The translations under genes were made by a program, and so were the position numbers. A stretch of DNA of 64,000 nt from an uncultured Eubacteriales bacterium (GTDB lineage Bacteria; Bacillota; Clostridia; TANB77; CAG-508): positions 1-64,000 of the forward strand of contig CABUJR010000008.1 in the NCBI GenBank assembly GCA_902492015.1, read 5' to 3'. The first letter of the stretch is position 1. Each line of letters starts with the position of its first letter. Shown here in pieces: positions 14,848 to 23,076 of this stretch. The notes under the pieces are model-generated. The model made no database searches and was not told where the DNA came from. It worked only from the letters and a program-made list of their open reading frames with translations.

Positions 14848-15630
14848 ATGGCAGTAGTTGCAATGAAACAATTACTTGAAGCAGGTGTTCATTTCGGACA
14901 TCAAACAAGAAGATGGGATCCTAAAATGGCTGAATACATTTTCCAAGCTAGAAATGGAATCCATATAATCGATTTACAAAAAACATCAAAAAAATTAGAT
15001 GAAGCTTACAAATTCATCAAAGAACAATCAGAAGAAGGAAAATCAGTTCTTTTCGTAGGAACTAAAAAGCAAGCTCAAGAATGTATAAAAGAGGCTGCTC
15101 AAAAATGTAATATGTACTATGTAGACCAAAGATGGTTAGGTGGTATGCTTACAAACTTTAAAACAATTCAAGGAAGAATTCAAAGATTAAAAGATTTAGA
15201 AACAATGGCTGAAGATGGAACATTTGATGTTCTACCTAAAAAAGAAGTTATTGGTCTAAAAAATGAAATGGAAAAATTAGAAAAAAATCTTGGTGGAATT
15301 AAAGATATGAAAGAAATGCCAGGAGTTATGTTTGTAGTAGATCCTAAAAAAGAAAGAATAGCTGTATTAGAAGCTAAAAAATTAGGAATACCAGTTGTTG
15401 GATTAGTTGATACAAACTGTAATCCAGAAGATGTTGACTATGCTATACCTGGAAATGATGATGCTATAAGAGCTGTTAAATTAATAGCAGATGTTATGGC
15501 TAATGCAGTTATAGAAGGAAGACAAGGAGAAGATGCAGAAGTATCTTCAGAAATGGAAGAAATAGCTGCTTCAGAAGAAGCTACAGATATTGAAGAAGTA
15601 GCAGCTTCAGAAGAAAAAGTTGAAGAATAA
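14848..15630 (+). CDS. rpsB: 30S ribosomal protein S2
   Basis: A 260-aa protein starting MAVVAMKQLLEAGVHFGHQTRRWDPKM, the invariant S2 N-terminus. The ATG at 14848 is 7 bases after AAGGAGGA; an upstream in-frame GTG is not needed. The body matches S2 (WLGGMLTNFKTI, and VDTNCNPEDVDYAIPGNDDAIR), with an acidic C-terminal extension. It binds the back of the 30S head. Followed by tsf, the usual bacterial pairing. Confidence 0.98.
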   Translation: MAVVAMKQLLEAGVHFGHQTRRWDPKMAEYIFQARNGIHIIDLQKTSKKLDEAYKFIKEQSEEGKSVLFVGTKKQAQECIKEAAQKCNMYYVDQRWLGGMLTNFKTIQGRIQRLKDLETMAEDGTFDVLPKKEVIGLKNEMEKLEKNLGGIKDMKEMPGVMFVVDPKKERIAVLEAKKLGIPVVGLVDTNCNPEDVDYAIPGNDDAIRAVKLIADVMANAVIEGRQGEDAEVSSEMEEIAASEEATDIEEVAASEEKVEE

Positions 15631-15650
15631 TAATAAAAATAAATAATATA

Positions 15651-15680
15651 AGGGCGCTATTACTAAGGTAAGTACGCCCT
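15651..15680 (+). promoter_or_regulatory. Hairpin between rpsB and tsf
   Basis: AGGGCG/CGCCCT closes a 30-nt hairpin in the 76-bp gap. A weak T-rich tail (AATTTTAA) follows. It may be a partial terminator or RNA-processing site that sets the S2:EF-Ts ratio. Confidence 0.5.
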
Positions 15681-15706
15681 AATTTTAAATAATAGGAGGT
15701 AGCAAA

Positions 15707-16585
15707 ATGATAACTGCAGAATTAGTAAAACAATTAAGAGAAAAAACAGGTGCAGGAATGATGGACTGCAAAAAAGTGTTAACAGAAACAGACGGAGATA
15801 TGGAAAAAGCAGCAGATTTATTAAGAGAAAGAGGAATAGCTAAAGCAGCTAAAAAATCTGGAAGAGTAGCAGCAGAAGGTCTTGTTGCAACTTATGTAAC
15901 AGCTGACAAAAAAATCGGAGCTGTTGTTGAAGTAAATGCAGAAACAGACTTTGTTGCAAAAAATGATGAATTTGTTGGATTTGTAAATGATATTGCTGAA
16001 ATAGTTGCTACAAAAAATCCTGCTGATTTAGAAGCTTTATTAGGAACAAGTTATAAAGAAACAGGAAAAACAGTTAAAGAAGTTTTAACAGAAAAAATAG
16101 CTACTATCGGTGAAAATATGACAATCAGAAGATTTGAAAGATTTGAATCTACAGGTTTAGTAGAAAGTTATATACATGGTGCTGGAAAAATAGCTGTATT
16201 AGTTGATTTTGCAAAAGGTGATTCAGAACTTGCAAAAGATATTTGTATGCAAATAGCAGCAGCTAGACCAGAATATTTAGATAGAGCAGCTGTTCCAGCT
16301 GATAGAGTTGAAAAAGAAATGGAAGTTCTAAAAGCTCAAGCTATGAATGAGGGTAAACCAGCAGAAATAGCAGAAAAAATGGTTCAAGGTAGAATTGGAA
16401 AATTCTATTCAGAAATTTGTTTATTAGACCAAGAATTTGTTAAAGATTCAAGTGTTAAAGTTGGAGAGTTAATTAAAAGCAAAGGTGCTGAAATGGTAAG
16501 ATTTGCTAGATTTGAAAAAGGTGAAGGAATCGAGAAAAAAGAAGAGAACTTCGCAGAAGAAGTAATGAAACAATTAAATCAATAA
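15707..16585 (+). CDS. tsf: Elongation factor Ts
   Basis: A 292-aa protein of usual Firmicutes length. An N-terminal UBA-like domain (VKQLREKTGAGMMDCKKVL) is followed by the EF-Tu-contact segment (VEVNAETDFVAKNDEF near residue 80) and the core dimerization subdomains. It exchanges GDP for GTP on EF-Tu. AGGAGGT precedes the ATG. Transcribed with rpsB and followed by a strong terminator. Confidence 0.98.
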   Translation: MITAELVKQLREKTGAGMMDCKKVLTETDGDMEKAADLLRERGIAKAAKKSGRVAAEGLVATYVTADKKIGAVVEVNAETDFVAKNDEFVGFVNDIAEIVATKNPADLEALLGTSYKETGKTVKEVLTEKIATIGENMTIRRFERFESTGLVESYIHGAGKIAVLVDFAKGDSELAKDICMQIAAARPEYLDRAAVPADRVEKEMEVLKAQAMNEGKPAEIAEKMVQGRIGKFYSEICLLDQEFVKDSSVKVGELIKSKGAEMVRFARFEKGEGIEKKEENFAEEVMKQLNQ

Positions 16586-16600
16586 TATGTAAAAAAATTG

Positions 16601-16630
16601 AAAAAAGCCACAGTTAATTGTGGCTTTTTT
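16601..16630 (+). terminator. Terminator of rpsB-tsf
   Basis: AAAAAAGCCACA/TGTGGCTTTTTT stem with a 6-nt loop and T-run. Confidence 0.92.
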
Positions 16631-16745
16631 GATTTTTTTAAAAAATTATATTATAATGTTTATTGTAATTTAAAAGTTATTATTAAATTTTTTAGAAAGG
16701 AGAGTATATATATTTGAATAATTAAATATATCATACATAAAATAT

Positions 16746-17288
16746 ATGAAAATTTTAGTTGTAAGACATGGAAGAACAAATTGGAATGATTTAAATAAAG
16801 TGCAAGGTTTAGTAGATATTGAACTTAATGAAGAAGGAAAATCTCAAGCTAAAATAACAGCAGAAAAATTAAAAAATGAAAAAATAGATTTAATAATTTC
16901 TTCTCCATTAACAAGAACAAAACAAACTGCAGAAATAGTAAGAGATGGTAGAGTTATTGATATTATTTTTGATGATAGATTAAAAGAACGAGATTATGGT
17001 GAGTTTGAAGGATTAACAAAAGAGATATTTAAATTCCCGGATTTTTGGACTTACAGCAAAAACATAAAGTATGAAAAAGCTGAGAATATACAAGATTTTT
17101 TTGGAAGAGTTTTCGAATTTCTTGATGAACTTAAGATGAATAAACAATATGAAGAAAAAACTGTATTATTAGTGATTCATGGTGGAGTGAGTGTAGCAAT
17201 TAGTGCATATTTTGAAGGTCTACCAGAAGAAGGAGAGCCAACAAAAAATGTTATGAAAAATTGTGAAATAAGAGAATTTTATCTATAA
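16746..17288 (+). CDS. Histidine phosphatase / phosphoglycerate mutase-like protein
   Basis: A 180-aa protein. VVRHGRTNWN near the N-terminus is the catalytic RHG motif, SSPLTRTKQTAE and ERDYGEFEG follow, and VIHGGV supplies the second His near residue 141. It is a branch-1 histidine phosphatase (GpmB/CobC-like) and the substrate cannot be told. The only strong Shine-Dalgarno (AAAGGAGAG, about 16697) lies about 40 bases before the ATG. An A/T hairpin between them could bring it close. Confidence 0.88.
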   Translation: MKILVVRHGRTNWNDLNKVQGLVDIELNEEGKSQAKITAEKLKNEKIDLIISSPLTRTKQTAEIVRDGRVIDIIFDDRLKERDYGEFEGLTKEIFKFPDFWTYSKNIKYEKAENIQDFFGRVFEFLDELKMNKQYEEKTVLLVIHGGVSVAISAYFEGLPEEGEPTKNVMKNCEIREFYL

Positions 17289-17339
17289 AAATATACTTGA
17301 TTTTTGTATAAAAATATAGTAAAATATTAAACAATGTAA

Positions 17340-17505
17340 ATAAATGAGAGGATGTTTAGTGTAAAATGTTAAATTCTAAAAAGTATGAAAAAATAAAAAA
17401 TATAGCATATTTAACATCAAAAACTATTTTTGATAGTTTTATTTACATTTTCAATTTTAAATATTATTCAATTTAAACACTAATTTATTTAGTGTTTTTT
17501 TTTGA
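17340..17505 (+). promoter_or_regulatory. carAB leader with conditional terminator
   Basis: AAACACTA/TAGTGTTT (17475-17497) with a long T-run is an intrinsic terminator just before carA. An upstream TTAGTGT (17356-17362) is complementary to the left arm, so an antiterminator could form instead. ATGTAAATAAA (around 17334-17345) can also pair with TTTATTTACAT (around 17440-17450). No clear PyrR site or Arg-rich leader peptide is visible, so the signal is unknown. Confidence 0.6.
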
Positions 17506-17540
17506 AAATAACATATTTTAAAAAAAGAAAGGATAGAAAA

Positions 17541-18626
17541 ATGGTAGGGTATTTAGTACTAGAAAATGGTGAGGTTTTTGAAGGAGAAAGATTTGGCTAT
17601 AATGTGGATACAGCATGCGAAGTAGTTTTTAATACTTCAATGGTAGGATATGTTGAAACTCTTACAGATCCTTCTTATGCTGGACAAGGTATAGTAATGA
17701 CATATCCATTAATAGGTAATTATGGAATTATACCAGAAGATTATGAATCAGATAATATTTGGGCTAAAGCACTTTTTGTTCATGAACTTGCTGAATTTGA
17801 AAGTAATTTTAGAAGCAAATTTAATTTAGACAAATTTTTAAGAGATTATAAAATTCCAGGGCTTTTTGGAATTAATACTAGAAAATTGACAAAAATGCTA
17901 AGAGATATGGGAACTATGAAAGGATATGTTACTTCAAATATTAATAATATGAAAGAAATAATGGAAAAAATAAATAATTATAAAATAGTTAAACCTATTG
18001 AAAAAGTAACAACAAAAGAAATTAAAGTTTATGGAAAAGGAAGAGAAATAAAAGTAGCTTTAATGGATTATGGTTTTAAACATAATATTGTAAATTCCTT
18101 ATTAAAAAAAGGTGTTGAGGTTACAATTTTTCCTGCTACAACTTCAGCAGAAAAAGTTATAGATATGAACCCAGATGGAATAATGCTTTCAAATGGACCT
18201 GGTGACCCAGAGGATTGTACATATCAAATTGAAAATGTAAAAAAATTATATAACACAGATATACCAATATTTGGAATTTGTTTAGGTCATCAACTTATGG
18301 GAATTGCAAATGGATTTAAAACAGCTAAATTAAAATACGGACATAGAGGTGCTAATCATCCAGTTAAAGATTTAAAACAAGATAGAGTACATATAACTTC
18401 ACAAAATCATGGATATTATATAGTAGAAGAAAGTGTAGATAAAAAAATTGCAGAAGTTTCTCATATAAATTTAAATGATGGAACTGTTGAAGGATTAAGA
18501 TATAAAAATAAAAATATTTTTACTGTTCAATATCATCCAGAAGCATGTCCAGGACCAGAAGATACAGAGTATTTATTTGATGAATTTTTAAATTTAGTAA
18601 AGGAGAGAAAAGATGCCAAGAAATAA
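17541..18626 (+). CDS. carA: Carbamoyl phosphate synthase small subunit
   Basis: A 361-aa glutaminase subunit that hydrolyses glutamine and channels ammonia to CarB. The ATG at 17541 follows GAAAGGA. The N-terminal domain has NTSMVGYVETLTDPSYAGQ. The class I amidotransferase domain has the nucleophile in FGICLGHQLMG and the His/Glu pair in QYHPEACPGPEDTE. It overlaps carB by 14 bases. Provides carbamoyl phosphate for pyrimidines and arginine. Confidence 0.97.
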   Translation: MVGYLVLENGEVFEGERFGYNVDTACEVVFNTSMVGYVETLTDPSYAGQGIVMTYPLIGNYGIIPEDYESDNIWAKALFVHELAEFESNFRSKFNLDKFLRDYKIPGLFGINTRKLTKMLRDMGTMKGYVTSNINNMKEIMEKINNYKIVKPIEKVTTKEIKVYGKGREIKVALMDYGFKHNIVNSLLKKGVEVTIFPATTSAEKVIDMNPDGIMLSNGPGDPEDCTYQIENVKKLYNTDIPIFGICLGHQLMGIANGFKTAKLKYGHRGANHPVKDLKQDRVHITSQNHGYYIVEESVDKKIAEVSHINLNDGTVEGLRYKNKNIFTVQYHPEACPGPEDTEYLFDEFLNLVKERKDAKK

Positions 18627-21600
18627 AAGTATAAAAAAAGTATTAGTTATAGGTTCAGGACCTATTATAATTGGTCAAGCTGCTGAATTTGATTATGCAG
18701 GAACACAAGCTTGTAGAGAATTAAAAAAAGAAGGAATTGAAGTTGTTTTAATTAATTCAAATCCTGCAACAATTATGACAGATAAAAACATGGCTGATAA
18801 AATTTATATTGAGCCTCTTACAATAGAAACTGTTAAAAAGGTAATAGAAATTGAAAAACCAGATAGTATTCTTCCAAATTTAGGAGGACAAACAGGTCTT
18901 AATTTAGCAATGGAACTTGAGGAAAGTGGATTTTTAAAACAAAAGAAGGTTAGACTTTTAGGTACTGGTGTAGATGGAATTAGAAATGCAGAAGATAGAC
19001 AATGTTTTAAAGATATGATGGAATCTATAAATGAACCATGTATAGCAAGTAAAGTTGTACATAATGTTGAAGATGCAGTAGAATTTACTAGAGAAATTGG
19101 ATTACCTGTTATTATAAGACCTGCTTATACTTTAGGTGGAACTGGCGGAGGTATTGCCTATACAATGGAAGAACTAGAAGAAATAGCTGGTTCTGGTATA
19201 AGAATGTCTAGAGTAAATGAAATATTAGTTGAAAAATGTATTACAGGTTGGAAAGAAATTGAATTTGAAGTAATGAGAGATAGCAAAGGAAATGTTATTA
19301 CAATTTGTAGTATGGAAAATATAGATCCAGTTGGTGTACATACTGGAGATAGTATAGTTGTTGCACCAACTCAAACTTTAGCAAATAAAGAATATCAAAT
19401 GTTAAGAACTTCAGCTTTAAAAATTATATCAGCATTAAAAATTGAAGGAGGTTGTAATGTTCAATTTGCATTAAAACCAGATAGTTTTGAATATGCTGTT
19501 ATAGAAGTTAACCCAAGAGTAAGTCGTTCTTCTGCTCTTGCTTCAAAAGCTACAGGATACCCTATTGCAAAAGTTGCAAGTAAAATTGCTTTAGGTTATA
19601 CATTAGATGAAATAAAAAATGAAGTAACAGGAAAAACTTATGCTTGTTTTGAACCAGTTTTAGACTATGTGGTTGTAAAAATACCAAAATGGCCATTTAA
19701 AAAATTCTTGACAGCAAACAGAACTTTAGGAACACAAATGAAAGCAACAGGAGAAGTTATGGCTATTGCACCAAGTCTAGAAGCAGGACTTATGAAAGCA
19801 ATACGTTCTTTAGAAGAAAATGTTGATTATTTAAGTTTAGATAAATTACAAGATTTAGAAAAAGAAGAACTTGAAGAAATGTTAAAAGTTGTTGATAATG
19901 AAAGAATTTTTGTAATAGCTGAAGCTATAAGAAAAGGAATTTCAGTAGAAAGAATTCATGAAATAACAACTATAGATAGATTTTTTATAGGAATTGTATA
20001 TAAATTAATAAAAATAGAAAATGAACTAACTTTAAATAAGATGAATCCAAAAATGCTTGAAAGAGCTAAAAAAATGGGATTTACAGATAAAGTAATTGCA
20101 AAACTTTCTGGAAAGACAGAAAAAGAAATAAAAGATTTGAGAAACAAAAATGGTATAATTGCTAATTTTAAAATGGTTGATACTTGTAGTGCAGAATTTG
20201 AAGCTAAAACTCCATATTATTATTCAAGTTATGACGATGAAAACGAAGAAAAACTTTCTAAAAAGAAAAAAATAATGGTTTTAGGTTCTGGACCTATAAG
20301 AATTGGTCAAGGTATAGAATTTGATTATTGCAGTGTTCATGGTGTTTGGGCATTAAAGAAGCAAGGATATGAAACAATAATTGTAAATAATAACCCAGAA
20401 ACTGTTAGTACAGATTTTGATATAGCAGATAAATTATATTTTGAACCATTAACACCAGAAGATGTTGAAAATATAGTAAATGTTGAAAAACCTGAAGGAG
20501 CAATAGTTCAATTTGGTGGTCAAACAGCTATAAAATTAACAAAAGCTTTATCTGATATGGGTGTTAAGATAATGGGAACACAAGAAGTTGATATGGATAG
20601 AGCAGAAGACAGAAAAGAGTTTGATGAAGCATTAAATAACTGCGGAATTTTAAGACCAAAAGGAAGTACAATCTATACTGTTGAAGAAGCTAAAAGAGTT
20701 GCTAACAAATTAGGATATCCAGTTTTGGTAAGACCTTCTTATGTTCTTGGAGGTCAAGGTATGGCTATAGCTTATGATGATAAAGAAATAGAAGAGTATG
20801 TAAATGAAATAAATACAATAGAACAAGAACATCCAATATTAGTAGATAAATACATATTAGGAAAAGAAGTTGAAGTTGATGCAATTTGTGATGGAGAAGA
20901 TATTTTAATTCCTGGGATAATGGAACATTTAGAAAGAGCGGGAGTACATTCAGGAGATAGTATTTCTGTTTATCCTACACAAAATGTAGAACCAAAACAT
21001 GAAAAAACAATTATAGAATATACAGAAAAAATAGCAAAAGAACTTAATGTTATAGGAATATTAAATATTCAATTTATTATAAGTGAAGGAAAAGTTTATA
21101 TAATTGAAGTAAACCCACGTTCAAGTAGAACAGTGCCATATATCAGTAAAGTTACAAATTTACCTATGATAGATATTGCAACAAATGTAATTTTAGGAAA
21201 AAAATTGAAAGATATGAAATATGGAACAGGTTTATATAAAAAGAGTGACTATATTTGTGTTAAAATGCCAGTATTTTCATTTGAGAAAATTAAAAATGCA
21301 GACACAAGTTTAGGACCAGAAATGAAATCAACAGGAGAAGTTCTTGGTGTATCTAAGAAATTCGAAAATGCTGTATTAAAAGCTTTCATAGGAAGTGGTG
21401 CTAATGTTTCAACAGAAGGAGCAATTTTAATTACAGTTAGAGATAAAGATAAGGAAGAAATGTTACCTATTGCCAAAAAATTTGCAAAACAAGGCTTCAA
21501 AATTTATGCAACTTATGGAACAGCAAATTTCTTGAAAGCACATAATGTAGAATCAACAGTTATAGAAAAATTATGGGAAGGAAAAAATAGCATAATTGAT

Positions 21601-21810
21601 TTAATAGAATCAGGAAAAATTAATTTTGTTATTAATACTCCTACAAAAGGAAAACAATCAAATAGAGATGGATTTAGAATTAGAAGAATGGCTGTTGAAT
21701 GTAAAATACCATGTTTTACTTCATTAGATACTGTAAATGCTTTATATCAAGCAATAGAAAATGAAATAACAGAAGCAGATTTAACACCAATAGATATTAC
21801 AAAAATTTAA
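18613..21810 (+). CDS. carB: Carbamoyl phosphate synthase large subunit
   Basis: A 1065-aa protein of full family length. Two tandem ATP-grasp halves are visible: the first starts KVLVIGSGPIIIGQAAEFDYAG, the second (about 550 on) KIMVLGSGPIRIGQGIEFDYC. A C-terminal MGS-like allosteric domain begins about 935 (ILITVRDKDKEEMLPIAKKF). The ATG lies inside the carA end, preceded by GGAGAG. It uses two ATP, bicarbonate and ammonia to form carbamoyl phosphate. Confidence 0.98.
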   Translation: MPRNKSIKKVLVIGSGPIIIGQAAEFDYAGTQACRELKKEGIEVVLINSNPATIMTDKNMADKIYIEPLTIETVKKVIEIEKPDSILPNLGGQTGLNLAMELEESGFLKQKKVRLLGTGVDGIRNAEDRQCFKDMMESINEPCIASKVVHNVEDAVEFTREIGLPVIIRPAYTLGGTGGGIAYTMEELEEIAGSGIRMSRVNEILVEKCITGWKEIEFEVMRDSKGNVITICSMENIDPVGVHTGDSIVVAPTQTLANKEYQMLRTSALKIISALKIEGGCNVQFALKPDSFEYAVIEVNPRVSRSSALASKATGYPIAKVASKIALGYTLDEIKNEVTGKTYACFEPVLDYVVVKIPKWPFKKFLTANRTLGTQMKATGEVMAIAPSLEAGLMKAIRSLEENVDYLSLDKLQDLEKEELEEMLKVVDNERIFVIAEAIRKGISVERIHEITTIDRFFIGIVYKLIKIENELTLNKMNPKMLERAKKMGFTDKVIAKLSGKTEKEIKDLRNKNGIIANFKMVDTCSAEFEAKTPYYYSSYDDENEEKLSKKKKIMVLGSGPIRIGQGIEFDYCSVHGVWALKKQGYETIIVNNNPETVSTDFDIADKLYFEPLTPEDVENIVNVEKPEGAIVQFGGQTAIKLTKALSDMGVKIMGTQEVDMDRAEDRKEFDEALNNCGILRPKGSTIYTVEEAKRVANKLGYPVLVRPSYVLGGQGMAIAYDDKEIEEYVNEINTIEQEHPILVDKYILGKEVEVDAICDGEDILIPGIMEHLERAGVHSGDSISVYPTQNVEPKHEKTIIEYTEKIAKELNVIGILNIQFIISEGKVYIIEVNPRSSRTVPYISKVTNLPMIDIATNVILGKKLKDMKYGTGLYKKSDYICVKMPVFSFEKIKNADTSLGPEMKSTGEVLGVSKKFENAVLKAFIGSGANVSTEGAILITVRDKDKEEMLPIAKKFAKQGFKIYATYGTANFLKAHNVESTVIEKLWEGKNSIIDLIESGKINFVINTPTKGKQSNRDGFRIRRMAVECKIPCFTSLDTVNALYQAIENEITEADLTPIDITKI

Positions 21811-21887
21811 TGATAAATAAAATTATATAAAAAATAAAACTTATAAAAATAAAGCGATGTAAAGAAAATTTATGAAATATGATTTGA

Positions 21888-21919
21888 AATAATCGATATG
21901 AAAATATCGATTATTTTTT
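21888..21919 (+). terminator. Terminator of carAB
   Basis: AATAATCGATAT/ATATCGATTATT stem with a GAAA loop and T-run. Repeat B follows directly. Confidence 0.9.
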
Positions 21920-21970
21920 ATTTAGTAGGAAAGTACTCTGCACTTCCTACTAAATAAAGGCTTACGCCTA
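21918..21970 (+). repeat. Dispersed repeat B, copy 1
   Basis: TTTAGTAGGAAAGT..CTCTGCACTTCCTACTAAATAAAGGC: a hairpin with TTTAGTAGGAAG-like arms. Related copies are at 25612-25648, 29253-29297 and a partial one at 37879-37900. Each sits directly after an intrinsic terminator. Confidence 0.6.
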
Positions 21971-22048
21971 ATATTGCACACAAGTTTTTTTAAGATTCTT
22001 ATTATATAAAGATTTCCTAAATATTGTATACAAATTTTATAAAAAGTA

Positions 22049-22090
22049 TTGACTACTATTAAAAATAAAAATATAATTGTACTAGTACAA
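22049..22090 (+). promoter_or_regulatory. Promoter and GntR operator of the ABC operon
   Basis: TTGACT (22049-22054), 17-bp spacer, TATAAT (22072-22077). A perfect 14-bp palindrome, TTGTACTAGTACAA (22077-22090), overlaps the -10 end. Its position blocks transcription, and its sequence type suits YtrA-like GntR repressors, one of which is encoded at the end of this operon. Confidence 0.8.
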
Positions 22091-22178
22091 ATAATACAAA
22101 AGCATTATAAAAAAACATACTAATATAATAGATAAAGCCATAGTAAAAGTATTAAAAACTATATTATAGGAGGTCAAT

Positions 22179-23076
22179 ATGATAAAAATTAGCAATGTGA
22201 ATAAAACTTTTCGGAAAAAAGAAAGTTTTAGAAAACTTAAATTGCAATATTCAGACAAATTCAATTTATGGATTGATAGGAGCAAATGGGGCGGGAAAAT
22301 CAACACTTTTAAGAATAATAAACGATGTTTTTAGAAAAGATTCAGGACAAATACTTATTGATGGTGAAGAAGTTGAAAATAATGAAAATATAAAACAAAA
22401 ACTAGCATTTTTACCAGATGATTTGTATATTGTTCCAGGATATACATTAACAGATATGGCCAAATACTATCAAGCTATGTATAAAAAATTTGATATGAAT
22501 TATTTGAAAGAACTAGCTGAAATTTTAAAACTTAATATGGATATTAAATTAGATACTTTTTCAAAAGGTATGAAAAGACAATGTGCATTAATTTGTATAT
22601 TAGCAACAAATGCTGAATATTTGTTTTTTGATGAAACTTTTGATGGTTTAGATCCAGTAGTAAGGAATTTAATGAAAAAAATACTTGTAAAACACATGTC
22701 AACTAATAATACAACAATAATAATGACTAGTCACAATTTAAGAGAATTAGAGGATATTTGTGATAATTTAGGTGTTTTGTATAAAGGTGGGGTTTTATTT
22801 GAAAGTGATATTGATACATTAAAAACAAATATGTTTAAAGTTCAGATTTCATTAAAAGAAGATTTTAATGAAGAAACATTTAAAGACTTAAATCCAATTT
22901 CATTTAAAAAAGTTGGAAGTGTTGCAACAATGATATTTAAAGGAGATAAAGAAGAAATTGAGAATAGACTTAAAGAAAAAAATCCAATCATTTTAGATTT
23001 CCTATCTCTTACTTTAGAAGAAATATTTATATATGAAATGGAGGTAATTGGATATGAGTTTAAACAAGTTATTTAG
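22179..23076 (+). pseudogene. ABC transporter ATPase, frameshifted near the N-terminus
   Basis: The ATG at 22179 follows AGGAGG and begins MIKISNVNKTF. The frame then breaks at ACTTTTCGGA (22206-22215). With one T fewer it continues GKKKVLENLNCNIQ into the Walker A motif GANGAGKST. Past the break the protein is normal: signature FSKGMKRQC, Walker B YLFFDETFDG, H-loop TSHN. It is a YtrB/BcrA-like ATPase paired with the permease downstream. There is no usable start after the break, so either the gene is broken, or it frameshifts, or one base is an assembly error. Confidence 0.75.

Noticed and set aside
17502..17540. Upstream in-frame start for carA
   Set aside because: It begins inside the leader terminator T-run; ATG 17541 has the ribosome site and the family N-terminus.
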